From Gonapodya prolifera JEL478 (Eukaryota; Monoblepharomycota; Monoblepharidomycetes; Monoblepharidales; Gonapodyaceae), in the NCBI GenBank assembly GCA_001574975.1, contig KQ965800.1, positions 124,001 through 188,000 of the forward strand: 64,000 nt of DNA, written 5' to 3'. Under the pieces are notes generated by a model, which was not told the DNA's origin, did no database searches, and saw only the letters and a program-made list of their open reading frames with translations. Positions 48,282 through 59,051 of the stretch are shown piece after piece. A program made the translations under genes and the position numbers. Each line of letters opens with the position of its first letter. Within the stretch, counting starts at the first letter, position 1.

Positions 48282-49315
48282 TGTGGAGGAATTTTCAATG
48301 GTGAGTGTCCGATTGGTGGTGCAGGGCCTTTTGTGTACCCCGGTACCTGAAGGGTGGTACTTTTACTTGACGTCATGCAAAAAAGAAGCATATCTTGGCA
48401 TGTGCCGGGAAGAACCAGCCGGACAAAAGGCAGGGTGCAGTTTGCAAGTGCTTCAAACATCACGTTGGATCCCACGAGCCCAGTCTTGGCGCGCAAGTCA
48501 CGGAGATCAATTTTCGAGTGTTATGGTGGGGACGGGCTTGTAGGCAGGGTACTCGTATCGTCAACAGCTCTTTCATTCAGGGGAGGGGAAGAGAAGTTTC
48601 CAAGATCGAATTTCGCGTGCAAGGGGAGGGATCTTCGAAGGAACATTCGGGTGCTAGTAACGTCAACAGGTCTTTCATTCAGTGGAGAGGCTCAGGAACC
48701 CGAAGGTTGGCCATGAAATAATATCGATAACAACAGATCTAGCAGTCCAGAAAGGACAGAATAAAAGGGGAGCCAGCTCCTGGCTATGACGGACCTAGTC
48801 TCCGACGTGCTCTCCCCTCCAATGGTTGGAGGCGTTCAAGCCCCGCAAATGCGCCAAGGGACAAGCGAACATCCCTGTATTACAAATCTCGCGCGGCTTT
48901 GCAAACTTTGACGCTGCGTTGTAGCTTGCCGTGAGCAACTGTGCGAGCATCAGCGAACTGGACATTTGGGAGGAGATCAGCCGGGGGCGACTTATTTTAC
49001 CCGGCCTGGGGCAAGATAACGGTCACAGAAGGCAAATGAAGGGCCCCAAATGAATGATATTGGGATGACAAAACAAAACAAGTGATTGCAAAGAGTATCG
49101 AACAGGATAGAGCAGTGGGAGTGCAAAGATGCGCACATGAAATCTTAAACTCTAGAAGTGATGCCAGTCGAAATGTCAACGATCATCAAGTGAGAAAAAG
49201 TTGGGCACTCTTGTGTACGTGAAACTGGAGATTACGGGAGGGAGCACGGTTGGAAAGTGAACGACTTCAAAAGTTGAAACCGAACACTTACGTGACCGAG
49301 AATAGGAGAATCCAT
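48282..49315. other. intergenic with a ~100-bp direct repeat
   Basis: No gene recognised. Apart from the repeat at 48506-48700, frames are short. The right part is the 3' flank of the multicopper oxidase gene. Confidence 0.5.
48506..48700. repeat. direct repeat, two copies about 100 bp apart
   Basis: GTCAACAGCTCTTTCATTCA (in the copy starting about 48548) recurs as GTCAACAGGTCTTTCATTCA in the copy starting about 48650. The flanking blocks AGATCAATTTTCGAGTG and AGATCGAATTTCGCGTG, and GGGGAGGGG and GTGGAGAGG, keep the same offset of about 100 bp, so this is a short tandem duplication. Confidence 0.7.
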
Positions 49316-51821
49316 TCAGTAACCACGTAAATGTTCGTTGCTTGGATCCATTTTAGGCCCGAATATGCGATGCGTGTGAGGTCGAGAACCTGGTAATCTT
49401 CCATCTAAGCACTGCAACCAGACGTTGGAGAGTGATTAGAGAAGTTCTCAGACGCCAAACCTTGGCCATCTAAATGGACTCACATCGGAAGGTCTATGAT
49501 GCACCCCTTTACCAAGAACAGGCACCCCTAACTGCCGACATTGCTTGATGAGCGATTTAGGAAGGGAGCTTGCGGAATTTTGAATCACTTCAGGGGCTGT
49601 AATGAACGTCGCGGCAAGGCCAGCAAAGAGATGCCAATCAATGTGGCAGTGAAAGCTTGAGGGCGAAGAAATTAGGTCAGTTCTTGAATCCCCATCCACA
49701 GCCGCGAAAATCCTTCAACCTACAACCACGCCCCTGGATTATTTGCTTTAAACCGAATAGTTCTGGATCCCCCAGCAGGTACAGTTACTGTGTCTCGTCT
49801 CAATGGACTTTTCGCCGTCCATTCTGTTTCATTAGGAGACCCGTTCGATTGTCCGGCAATGACTTGAAAGCGATGTCCGTGAAGATGAAATGGATGAGCG
49901 CCCGTGTCGAAGTTGTTGATGATTCTGTTTTAAGGGCCCGACGAGGAGAGTTCACATGACATCGAACATCAGCAGATGCTCACTGCTGAAAATCGCGAGA
50001 GAAACCCACATTTCGACGACATGTCCCTGTTTAATCACGAACGGATTCACGCGCCCATACACAGCTGGACCCCACGCCCAATTTCTTCCCATCATTTCAG
50101 TCAAGAGGGTCGGAACCTTTGGAACGGTGTACGTCACATTGTTGATGAAACCGCGATTAATGCCCTCTTTATCAAGAGCGAAGGACGCGTTGACGGTGAT
50201 GTGAGTGTCCGCGGTGAGAGGAGGTTGGGATACGATGGGCACGATTAAGTCTTCCGGTAATTCGGCGTAAACCGGAACAGTAGTGGGTGGGGCAAGGGGC
50301 GCGTCAATGTCGTAAAGAATTGTAGATGTGAGATCTGATGGAGATGGAAATTGCCGCAATGGGGAGATAAGCTGTAAAGTTTAACAGAACTCCAAGAAAA
50401 TGAAGCACTCACTCAGATTCAAGCCCTTGGGAACTTCTTCAAACATTTCAGGATCCTTTAAACAACAGCTGGGTCTTGAAACGAAATTTACGACGTCGAA
50501 ATAAAGCCAAAAACGCACCATGTGTGCGTGAAGTAGGTAGTTCATGTTGGTCTCATTCCGGGCAGTAACGAGAACTGAAACACGTTGCGCAGCCGCTATG
50601 GTTGCCATTTCGACATTAAATGGTTCCGTGTCCGTTCCGTCCACTTATTGGGCGCGGTTAGCTTGTCCCGCCAATGACTAATGCCGAAACACGAGAATTA
50701 CCTTCAATGACAGAGATGGTGTGACCGTCCAACCAGAGGGAGAACGACGCTTTGACGACAATACGAAAGCCAGGCAATTGACATTCCGGCGGACGAGATA
50801 AATGGGTATGTGTGCCACGTACCTAGCACCGACATGTTTATGATGCGAAGCCGGTATGTCTTTCCAGGTTTGAATACAATTGCCACGTTCTCGGAGAACC
50901 CAGGTAAGTACGATCCATCGTGTGCCACTGTGATAACACCAGAATTCGGTATGGGTTCTGTTCCACCTTTGTTCCATGTACTTGCATGAGCCGAAATATC
51001 TGTGGCGCTTTCGTCGTGGACTTACCTGGGTTTCGCGGGCTCAGGTACTCCTTCAGAAGCACTTCGCGGCTTTCATGATACCAGTCGTACAGTCCAATGA
51101 CATATTCGTCGTCGTAACGGTGCACTTCGGGATAGTTGCGAATGATGAAGGGTGCTCGCAGGCCGTCGACAGTCTGGCCCGAATAGTGTCCATGGTACCA
51201 AAACGAGCCCCAAATATGGTCTGTCTTGGTATCGATGAGGTAGTCGTATATTTCATCGACAGGAATTGGGCTTTCAGTATCATTGGGCCAAGTCAAGCAT
51301 ACAGGCCGTTTATCAGGGGTGGCAAAAGAAACAACACAGTCAAAGTCATTCGTACCACTGCGTCACACCGATGGCTCCGTCGTACCAAGGTGCGTTCCTG
51401 AAGAACAAGCCGTGGTGATGAACTCCCGTTTCCGTATCACCAAGCCCATTGTGCTTCGCCCCACATTCATCAACGAAGAACGAGAGAAATCCATGAAGCA
51501 AATATTTGCAAGAGTAAAGCTTGGCTGGAAACTCACCACGTGAATGAGGAGGGTATCGTCCGCATAGATTTCGACGACTGGTGGCGGCCACGAACCATTG
51601 ACTCCGATGACTGTCCGACTGAACAGTCCATCTGGGTTCGCTGTCGCGTACGTGATAGAGTACCACAGTTCGTGGTGTGCGCCCCACGCATCGGTGATGT
51701 GGAACGCAAAAAGGAGGAAGGTGGCGATCGCCACCATCAAGAGGCTTCGCGTGCCACACGTGTTCCTTCCTCGAGCGCTCCAAGACGAAACGTCGCTCGA
51801 CGACGAAAGGACGGGCGCCAT
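49316..51821 (-). CDS. multicopper oxidase (Fet3-type ferroxidase / laccase-like)
   Basis: Eleven exons (51537-51821, 51356-51453, 51026-51270, 50823-50966, 50702-50749, 50519-50643, 50413-50455, 50010-50334, 49724-49924, 49484-49655, 49316-49411) sum to 593 residues in frame. A hydrophobic N-terminal signal or anchor precedes ANPDGLFSRTVIGVNGSWPP. All four copper-ligand motifs are present: VHHHGLF, FWYHGHYSG, AHPFHLHGHRF and FHCHIDWHLFAGL. FINNVTYTVPKVPTLLTEMM and INMSVL/ASFSLWLDGHTISV match the Fet3 family. The enzyme oxidises Fe(II) or phenolic substrates at the cell surface or outside. The last exon is the least certain, and no C-terminal membrane helix is seen, unlike yeast Fet3. No Ftr1 iron permease gene is in the window. 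Confidence 0.9.
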
Positions 51822-53767
51822 CGGATTGATTCCTGTACTCTGTGTGAGAATCAGCGCAAGCGAGAAGGCTTCATTATTTTCACGATCAGTGATAACAAAA
51901 TTTAGGGAGCGCAGGGACAACAAGCGAAATCTCATCGTGACAAATTCGTTGTTGGTGACAATCACAGCGTTCAGATCCTCTGCTTAATTAATTGGTTTTG
52001 CTGTATTCGTGGCAATTATCTGACCGTTTAGGCTGGAATGTAGCCCACGTCCCATCCCTCGTACGGTGGACTTGGTGTGATGAACGTGTCATCTGGGAGC
52101 TCTTCTGGGAGTGGAAGTGGAATTGGGAGTCCTCTCCAGCACGGCTTTGGACCTGGCGCAGAGTCTTCAGCAAAGCACCTCCCGATGTGTGCCCAACCTC
52201 AGGCGTTTTTATGATTCCAAACCAATCACCAACCGTGGCGCTCTCATTTTCGACTCTTGGCGGTGCTGGATACTGGAAACTCTAATTTGGAAACAGGGTG
52301 TCATGAATGCATTGCGTTAGTGGACACAATCATTTTGAATTGCTAATTCAGTACCATTTATGCACTTGTTTATGAATCATTCAGAAATGTATTTCCCCTG
52401 GAAGTTGACTTTCAGATGCTGGAATTGTAATCATAAGCTCGCGCGTTATGCCCCTCTCCACCTCAAACAGATGATATCCGACCCCAGTGCTCTCTGTCAT
52501 CGTGTGGGCGAGCTCCATCGGGTTGACTTTTCGAGTGTTTCGGGCAATGATGGGAGAGGGTGACGGGGATATGGCGGCGAGGAAGGACTAGGACGGGGGC
52601 GCAGGATGTCACACCCGGATGAATATGGAAGTGACGAATCAGATGGGTCTGAGAATCCTGAAGCTGGTTGTTCCAGTGGGGATGGGTTGGATTGATCATT
52701 GAATTCATGTTGATGAATGTCTTTATTGAACAGCTCCTCTCCTTGTTCTTGCTTTTGAAATACATCATCTCCTAGTGAAATGCAGTCGACGTTGAACGTC
52801 GGAGTTGTCCAGTCAGCGTGGAGCTGCGGATTGAAGTCGGCGATTGCGGTATCGCCCGTAAGTTTGTCCAGGCCTTGATGCCCTTTACGTTCATTGAGAA
52901 ATTGATTAACAATACTTCGTTTCGTTTCATTTGACAACAAAGTTTTCGAGGAGCATGAGAACTGAGACCGCAGATCGAAGTCAAACAGTAGAAAACTCAC
53001 CAATCGTACTCCATCCGCGTCCGATGGGCCACTTTCTCTCTTTATCCATCCGCGTATGATCAATTCAAGGTCTCAGACCTCGCACCCTGCGAAATCGATC
53101 CGTTTGTGCGTCTCCGGCTTGATCCGCCACTTCGCTGGCCGGGTGGCATCGCGAAACGACGTGAACGCGCAGTCGATGCGCGAGCTGGGTGACTGCGTCA
53201 GGTACATGAGACGAAAAAAGTTCGAAAAGTCGGGTAATCCGTAGCGAAAATGGTTCGGTTCAGGAGTTTCCGCATTCTTATCTGCCCCATCACCAACGCT
53301 GTCTCCTTCCGACCTTATTCCAAGAAGGATTTCTTTCCCTTTCCAGTACCTCTTTTACCCGACATTCCCAACAACTGCTTATGCCGTTTTCATGTTATAA
53401 ACACACTTCGATATCGCTTCCTCATCTTTGCCCGCCTCAGCTCAGACGAAAGCTACTTCCTTGCCACTACGTCTCGCCTTGCTCATCACGTCACCTCTAC
53501 GCGATTCTACCCCATTTCCTGGGTTAAGATCGCCGTGCTTTCTTTCTTCACTGTGAAATGCGTCGCAGATTTCCCAGCCGACGGCATGTCAACCTTCTCA
53601 TCAACACCATTTTATCTGCTTGCTAATATCCCCTCTCTCCAATACATATTCATACTTTTCTTCTTTTTTTTGGCTTGTTTTTGTGTGGTTCCAAGCTTCT
53701 AAACCGCACTCCCAGCCTCCCGATTGTGGCATCCTCTTAGGCCTCGTTTGACTTTTCAGTCCTCCAC
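51822..53767. other. intergenic, with one weak minus-strand candidate
   Basis: Upstream of the multicopper oxidase. A plus-strand frame at 53250-53702 is rich in Phe, Ser and Leu from a pyrimidine-rich strand and does not look coding. The candidate at 52497-53063 is listed separately. Confidence 0.4.
52497..53063 (-). CDS. weak candidate coding region, unrecognised
   Basis: A 188-residue frame has reasonable composition in its middle part (NETKRSIVNQFLNERKGHQG, PQLHADWTTPTFNVD, GEELFNKDIHQHEFNDQSNP) and a Ser/Pro-rich end. No domain is recognised and no start or splice site is decisive. It may be an exon of a gene or a chance frame. Confidence 0.25.
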   Translation of the reverse strand: MIIRGWIKRESGPSDADGVRLVSFLLFDFDLRSQFSCSSKTLLSNETKRSIVNQFLNERKGHQGLDKLTGDTAIADFNPQLHADWTTPTFNVDCISLGDDVFQKQEQGEELFNKDIHQHEFNDQSNPSPLEQPASGFSDPSDSSLPYSSGCDILRPRPSPSSPPYPRHPLPSLPETLEKSTRWSSPTR

Positions 53768-54712
53768 ATGGCGAATACCCCACCTCATCGCGGCTATGAA
53801 CCTTTCCCGATGAATTATGACGATGACTTTAACCCACAGGTAAGCTCTTCTTCCGTTTTTGGAGGCCCCCACCCTCTCTCGGTTTTCCCCTTGCCTGTTA
53901 TGATCGCTGGACACGATGGAGGAGACGGCTCTGCCACTGTTCAGTTAACGGGACCGTTCACCCGATCAAAGGAGTGTACGGGAATCGTTGTAGCGATAAC
54001 TGCACGATACTCAGTTATCTTAGAACCCAGAACTTTCGCTTGCGGCCCATGCCCACTCTCCTCCAGGGAGGCGCGATACCTTCCCCGACATATCGCGACA
54101 CGCACGTTCTCCACGCTCGCGCAACCGTCGGCGACGCGGGATTCTCTTGGGATTCTCTCGCACACTTTCTGAGGATTCTCACCTGGAAAAACTCAACCAC
54201 CAAGGCCCCCCTCCCCCTTCCCCCCCCCCCCCCCCAGCTCACCTTCCAAGTGTGGCTGAAGGAAAGAAGCCCGTTGTTTTGACCTTCGAGGTCCCCTCCT
54301 CTGTTGTACCCTCTCCAAAAGGCATAATCACGCACGTTGCTGTGCTCTCAGTACCGGAGGGTGACAAACATAACTGGACAAAGGACTTGAGGAGTTCCAG
54401 TCGGAGGCGGAAGGACTCCCGGGTAACAATCTTTGGGGAGGCAAGCTGTTTCCCGGGCCGTCAATGTCGCCATACACACATTGCAGGTTCAGTCGGCTGA
54501 CAATTCAACCAGGTTTGATCTGATTTGTGCCTCCTTAGTCGTCTTAGCCGAGTTTGACTCGTGGGAACAACTTCACGCCTTCGAGGTTCACCGGCACACC
54601 TGACAATCATCAAAGACCACTTCCACGCTCTTATGGGTGAGGACAAGTTCTTTTCGAGCCTTGAAATTGCGAATTATAAACTTAAAATCGATCTTTTGTA
54701 GCGACCGTGTTT
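53768..54712 (+). CDS. tentative gene, unrecognised, exon structure unresolved
   Basis: A short first exon MANTPPHRGYEPFPMNYDDD ends at a good donor (GTAAGC, about 53840). Later blocks look coding: KKPVVLTFEVPSSVVPSPKG, HVAVLSVPEGDKHNWTKDL near 54260-54400, STRFDLICASLVVLAEFDSW near 54500-54560, and LTIIKDHFHALMGEDKFFSS ending at a stop near 54702. I could not join them with confidence and I know no family. A poly-C tract at about 54221-54236 interrupts the region just before an acceptor-like CAG. Confidence 0.35.
53995..54019. other. perfect 8-bp hairpin, copy 2 of 2
   Basis: GATAACTG and CAGTTATC are perfect inverted arms around the nine-base loop CACGATACT. See the matching element at 7683-7708. 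Confidence 0.4.
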
Positions 54713-56919
54713 GTTCTTGATTTCTTCGTCCCTGCATAACCTCGTTGAAGAAGATTTTTCTGTAAGAAATGTATCGTATTATTATTATTTACATCTTCTC
54801 TGTCGCGAGTTTCTGCCCCGTCCGCATTATCTGGTGCAACCTCCACCCACTCTCTCTCCACTCGCACAAAGACCCACATCCACCTTCGCATCACTTCGCA
54901 GATCTTTAAAACGGTGTCCACCACGGCAAACGAGCCAAATCTTGACATGGCAAAAGCGACGCTTATCTGAACGTCCCACACCACCACTTCGTACTCCGGT
55001 ATGAGCTTCACAAGGAATGAGAACCGACCCGCCAGATTCAACATGAGTGCAAGTTAATAGAGAAGGTGGAGACTGAAGAGGAGGCGTTCTCGCAGTAGCG
55101 GGGGGAACCATTGTGTCGGCTGAGGAGAGGGTGGAAGAGGAATGCTGTCGTCGAGCATATTGGTTCGTGCGACAAGGCGAGTGCTGCGGTCCCGTGACGT
55201 TGGTGTCGGCCATCTTCCCAGCTTCCAGCCAATGCGCACGTCCCACCAGTACCCATACACACTGCTCAGCACATTTGCGACCAGCCAGATGATCACGGTA
55301 GTTCTCATCGTTTTGAACGCCGCGATTTGCCCAGCGGCATCTTCAGCCTCTCGAGCCTTGCTCTCTGCTTGCGCGACGCAGCTGGCAGAGAGAATCGGAC
55401 CGAGGGAGACGAGGTATTTCATCGCGTTGGCGAGTTGGCGGTGTCGGTGGGGGTGGCCAGTGGGGAGAAGAAGATACTGGGACATGCATTGGCGGAAGCG
55501 TATGAGAGGTGGGAGGCTTCATGGAGATGGATGTGTTCACCAAAGGCAAAGCGTTTTGACAGAGGGCGCAACTACTAGCAACTAACCTCGCTACGAGTGT
55601 GAAAATCAAGTCGTATGCTCGCCATGGCGGTTTCTCTGACGCAGATCCAAACCCAAACATTTCCGACGTAGAGAGATGGAAGTCTCCAAACACTCGGGAA
55701 AAAGAGCAGAGTATATCCATGACCAGAACGTCGGAGAACTGAACTGGGCGGTAGAGTACAGGGTTACACGATCGCAGCAGGACGCTAGCGGTTCCGTTGT
55801 GGAGGCGAGATGAATAAAGAGAGCTCTTTGTGGCGTTCTCATCAACGAGGGAACTCACTCGAGAAACTGTTGTCTCTGCTTCTTCATCAAAACATCTGCT
55901 GGTACAATGAGAGTCACAAAGAGTACCAAAAGAGTGACCAGGGTACGACAGCGGCTGGGGTACCTCCCTGCGTGGCACGCACAGCAAGAAAAATTCCAAG
56001 GGATGCGGTGACAACAAGTGAAAGAACAACAGAGAGGATCGCCAGGCCTCGGGAGGATGCGTACCGTGAGACCGATGTTGGCACATTTAGAAGTGTGCTG
56101 TAGAGGTTCAGGTCACTTGATGTCCTCGCGATGCCGATTAGTGGTGCGACTTCCAAAAAGTCCCTCTTGATCTCCTCACGCTCTGTTCGTGTGAGACCCC
56201 GAGTGAGTTTTCGACTCGGGCGGCGCGGAATACTACTGTCCTTCAAGGATTCAAGTTGTGACTGGCTCTGTACCTGACTCGTGCCCTCTTCTTTGACTTC
56301 AAAAGCTACGTTTAATGGGTACCGCGAGGTTCCTTCCCTCGCCTCCCGGGTTAGAGCTCGAGTGAGCCCACGCGTGTAGCGTTTTTGGATGTTAAGCGAA
56401 TCAATCTGTGGATCGAGGCCCGACTTTTCCTCTCCGCCAGCGGAAATGGGATGGATTGTGTCTCACGGTCCGCCTGAGCAGTGAGACGTCGAACAAGTGA
56501 GCTCCGGATAGAAGAACGGATTGGGTCCGTCACAGACTCGATTTGCACCGGATGGCTGTCTTTCAGTATATCTGAAGTGGGGATCTCCTCCGAGTCTGCA
56601 TCGTCGTCGTTCGTTCCGATGATGGCTTCCTCCGCGGTTTTCTGGCCGCCGCGCTAGATGCAAAGAAGCCATCGACGTCGATTCCTGCCCAAACGAGTCC
56701 GGTGACATTGGTTGTCCAGCAACACAGACTCAGCACCACGTACAGGAGAACAACATATGTGGTGGGCAACGATGCGAAGAACGCTGGTAAGGAGTTGGCT
56801 TGAGCACCAACCTTAGTCGCAAATAAAATGTAGTGAATGCAATGCGTCAGATGCAATCGACGTCGACAAAGAAGTGGGAATTGTCGACCCACCGTTTGGG
56901 GATCGACGGGTGGCTTCAT
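54682..56919 (-). CDS. ERD1-like EXS-domain membrane protein, with an in-frame stop
   Basis: EXS-domain landmarks occur in order on the minus strand: YVVLLYVVLSLCCWTTNVTG, a variable Ser/Arg-rich stretch, LVTLLVLFVTLIVPADVL, FSDVLVMDILCSFSRVFGDF, LPPLIRFRQCMSQYLLLP, RQLANAMKYLVSLGPILSAS, VLSSVYGYWWDVRIGWKLG, and EVMRRWMWVFVRVEREWVE. No SPX domain is present, so the best match is yeast ERD1, a Golgi protein needed for phosphate recycling and glycosyltransferase retention, not the longer Syg1/XPR1. Between the YWWD and RRWMW segments the frame runs Y-stop-LALMLNLAGRFSFLVKL with a TAA at 55056-55054, where relatives have a second aromatic residue; no intron explains it. Exon borders in the N-terminal half are not resolved. 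Confidence 0.75.
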
Positions 56920-57362
56920 TCCGAAGACTGTACTCCCTGGCCTCCGAATCGAAGACTGGGCGTCACCAAGAAGTTTCTAAAGCGATTGCAGTCTACTTGT
57001 CCGTTTTCAGGAGAGGCCAGTTGGAACACGGATTTTCGTACGTGTATGTATATCCAGCTGGAAAAGGACAATCGAAACACTCGTGCACCGATGGCAACAC
57101 ACATACATACTTATATCCTGAAATAAATTTGAATTTTATTCATCAGTTATTCAAAGCTTTATTCGATTTTTCGATTTGTGTAACGGCACTTCCCATTGCC
57201 GTCACAGTTCTATTGAAGATGCATCGCAGAACGAAATGACAAACGACATTTACGACCTGTCATCAAACCTAAACTACACCAATCATCCAATACACTGCAT
57301 ATAAAGCAAATGCTCCTAAACACCGTGCGCATACATTGCGCTTGGTAGACTAAGTCCGTAAC
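56920..57362. other. intergenic, AT-rich
   Basis: Between the ERD1-like gene and the methyltransferase-like gene. No gene seen. Confidence 0.5.
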
Positions 57363-58659
57363 TCACTCCACCTTGAGCACGTACTCCCCCGCGCACCAAA
57401 CTCTCCACCCATCGCTCTTGATATAGCACGCCCGCTGATTGAGCCACCCTTCAGCAACTGCTTGGTCCCAGGCTCTCATGGGTTCAACACAATATCCACC
57501 CTTGCACCGGAGGTCGTCCATGAGGACTATGTGTCGTTTCGGAAAGTCTTGTGGTAGAAGTTGCGTAGGTCGGCGATTGCAACCTGGGTGGGGGGAAGAC
57601 GTCACCGACCACACATTTTTCCGAAATCTTGAACCTGTGCACCACTCCACGCACCTCGTACGAATGTCCTCCATCAACGTGTATCAGGTCACAACGCAAA
57701 TCCGCATTCGCCTCTCTGAACCTTGGAAGAGTCACCGTCGAATCACCGTCAGTTATGTAGAATCGACCTGGGAAGGTGCGGTTCACATGAGCACGAGCGG
57801 GGGGACCATAGCTGGTGATATAGGATATTATATGGTATAGTCAGTGACGGAAGGGTGCTGGGAATGCTTCAAAGAAGAGTAAAAACTCACTCGCGGTGGG
57901 GAAGATCGAACGAAAAGAGAGTGGAGTGGCATCCCAATTGCTTGAAAGCCATGTCACAGAGGAGTGACCACCGTTGAAACCTTGAGCGGACTAAGCAAAG
58001 ATGGTCAACGTCTTTGGGTGATGTGGGCGCGTGAATGTTCCGTGTGTCGAGTAACATTATCCTCGTTGTCATGCCCGTCTCCCAAAGCTCCGTCGCCCAT
58101 CTTCTCCATAAATGGAAGCAAAATACTCCAGCATTTCAATACAGTTTCCATTTTTCGAGCGGAAACATTCGAACAAAAATTCTCTGCAGCTCCGCTCCAT
58201 TGCATTACTAGCAGCGATTCCCGCATCTCTACGAACGCCAAGCGAGCAGCTCACCAGTCTCACAAATCGTCTTGCTCCACTCTTGCTGCGACACCAAGGC
58301 ATAATACATCGTCTGCTCCATGCCTTGCATCGAGTTTCCTTCTTTGACGACCACAACGGCCATCTTCAGCGCGTCGGTGAGAGCATCTTGGGCGTCGAGC
58401 ACTGTGGGTAGAGGAGCGGGGCGGAAACCCCCGCTGTAGTGGGCGGAAGGGTGCTGACAACATGTTGGTGGGCGAAATCAGGGTAGGGTGGTCGGTTGGC
58501 GTGAATGAAGCCGTAAGCGGCAAAGAAGGAAAGGGCAACGGCGCCGATGAGGACCGGAGAAGACGGTCGCGCAGCGTTGTTGAGTAGATTGGTCCATTTT
58601 TGGCTGGGAATGCGACCCTTCAAGTGAGTGATCGAAAGGTTGCAGCCCCAAGAAGCCAT
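57363..58659 (-). pseudogene. membrane-anchored class I methyltransferase-like gene with broken frames
   Basis: From MASWGCNLSITHLKGRIPSQ the N-terminus has one signal-anchor helix (PVLIGAVALSFFAAYGFI). Then come LDAQDALTDALKMAVVVVKE, WSKTICETG/FNGGHSSV (the SAM-binding loop), LFSFDLPHRD, NRTFPGRFYITDGDST, CDLIHVDGGHSYEV/AIADLR, HIVLMDDL and a terminal GEYVLKVE. This is the order of the Methyltransf_24-type class I fold. The splice sites at GHSYEV, LPHRD and ICETG are in phase. But the frame changes between GFNGGHSSV and LFSFDLP (around 57915-57945), and again between IADLRNFYHKTF and the block ending HIVLMDD (around 57540-57560). The N-terminal exon also does not join in phase. Either the gene is decaying or the assembly has indels. 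Substrate unknown. Confidence 0.65.
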
Positions 58660-59051
58660 TTCATTTGGAGCCCACAATTTTACCTTCACTTGAGAGTCAT
58701 GCAGTAAATTCAAAATACTACGTGAAGCCCACATGTATATTGTTACAGTAGTCGTTCATGATTCTTGAAACTTCACCAAAACCGAACGCGACTGAGTACC
58801 GCGACATAGGAAAACGAGCACAACTGCGAACAAAATCCAACAAATGGCCAACCCGAGACCATAATCAGCGCAGGTGATATGACCGTACGCTTGGGAGCAA
58901 AGTTGGCCATCCGACAAGGTCCTTTCTGACATGTGATCACAGTTGGTTCACCGCCAGGCCGAGGTCCAGTCCGTGTTCCGCGCCATCTTGCGCCGTTCTT
59001 CTCCACGTCCAATGTACGTGTCAACCATCAACTGCGCCATTCGAGACCCCC
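58660..59051. other. short intergenic between tandem minus-strand genes
   Basis: 3' flank of the Sec7 GEF gene and promoter side of the methyltransferase-like gene; nothing further seen. Confidence 0.5.

Noticed and set aside
53250-53702. 150-residue plus-strand frame rich in Phe, Ser and Leu
   Set aside because: Composition is what a pyrimidine-rich strand gives; no conserved motif and no clean signal peptide.
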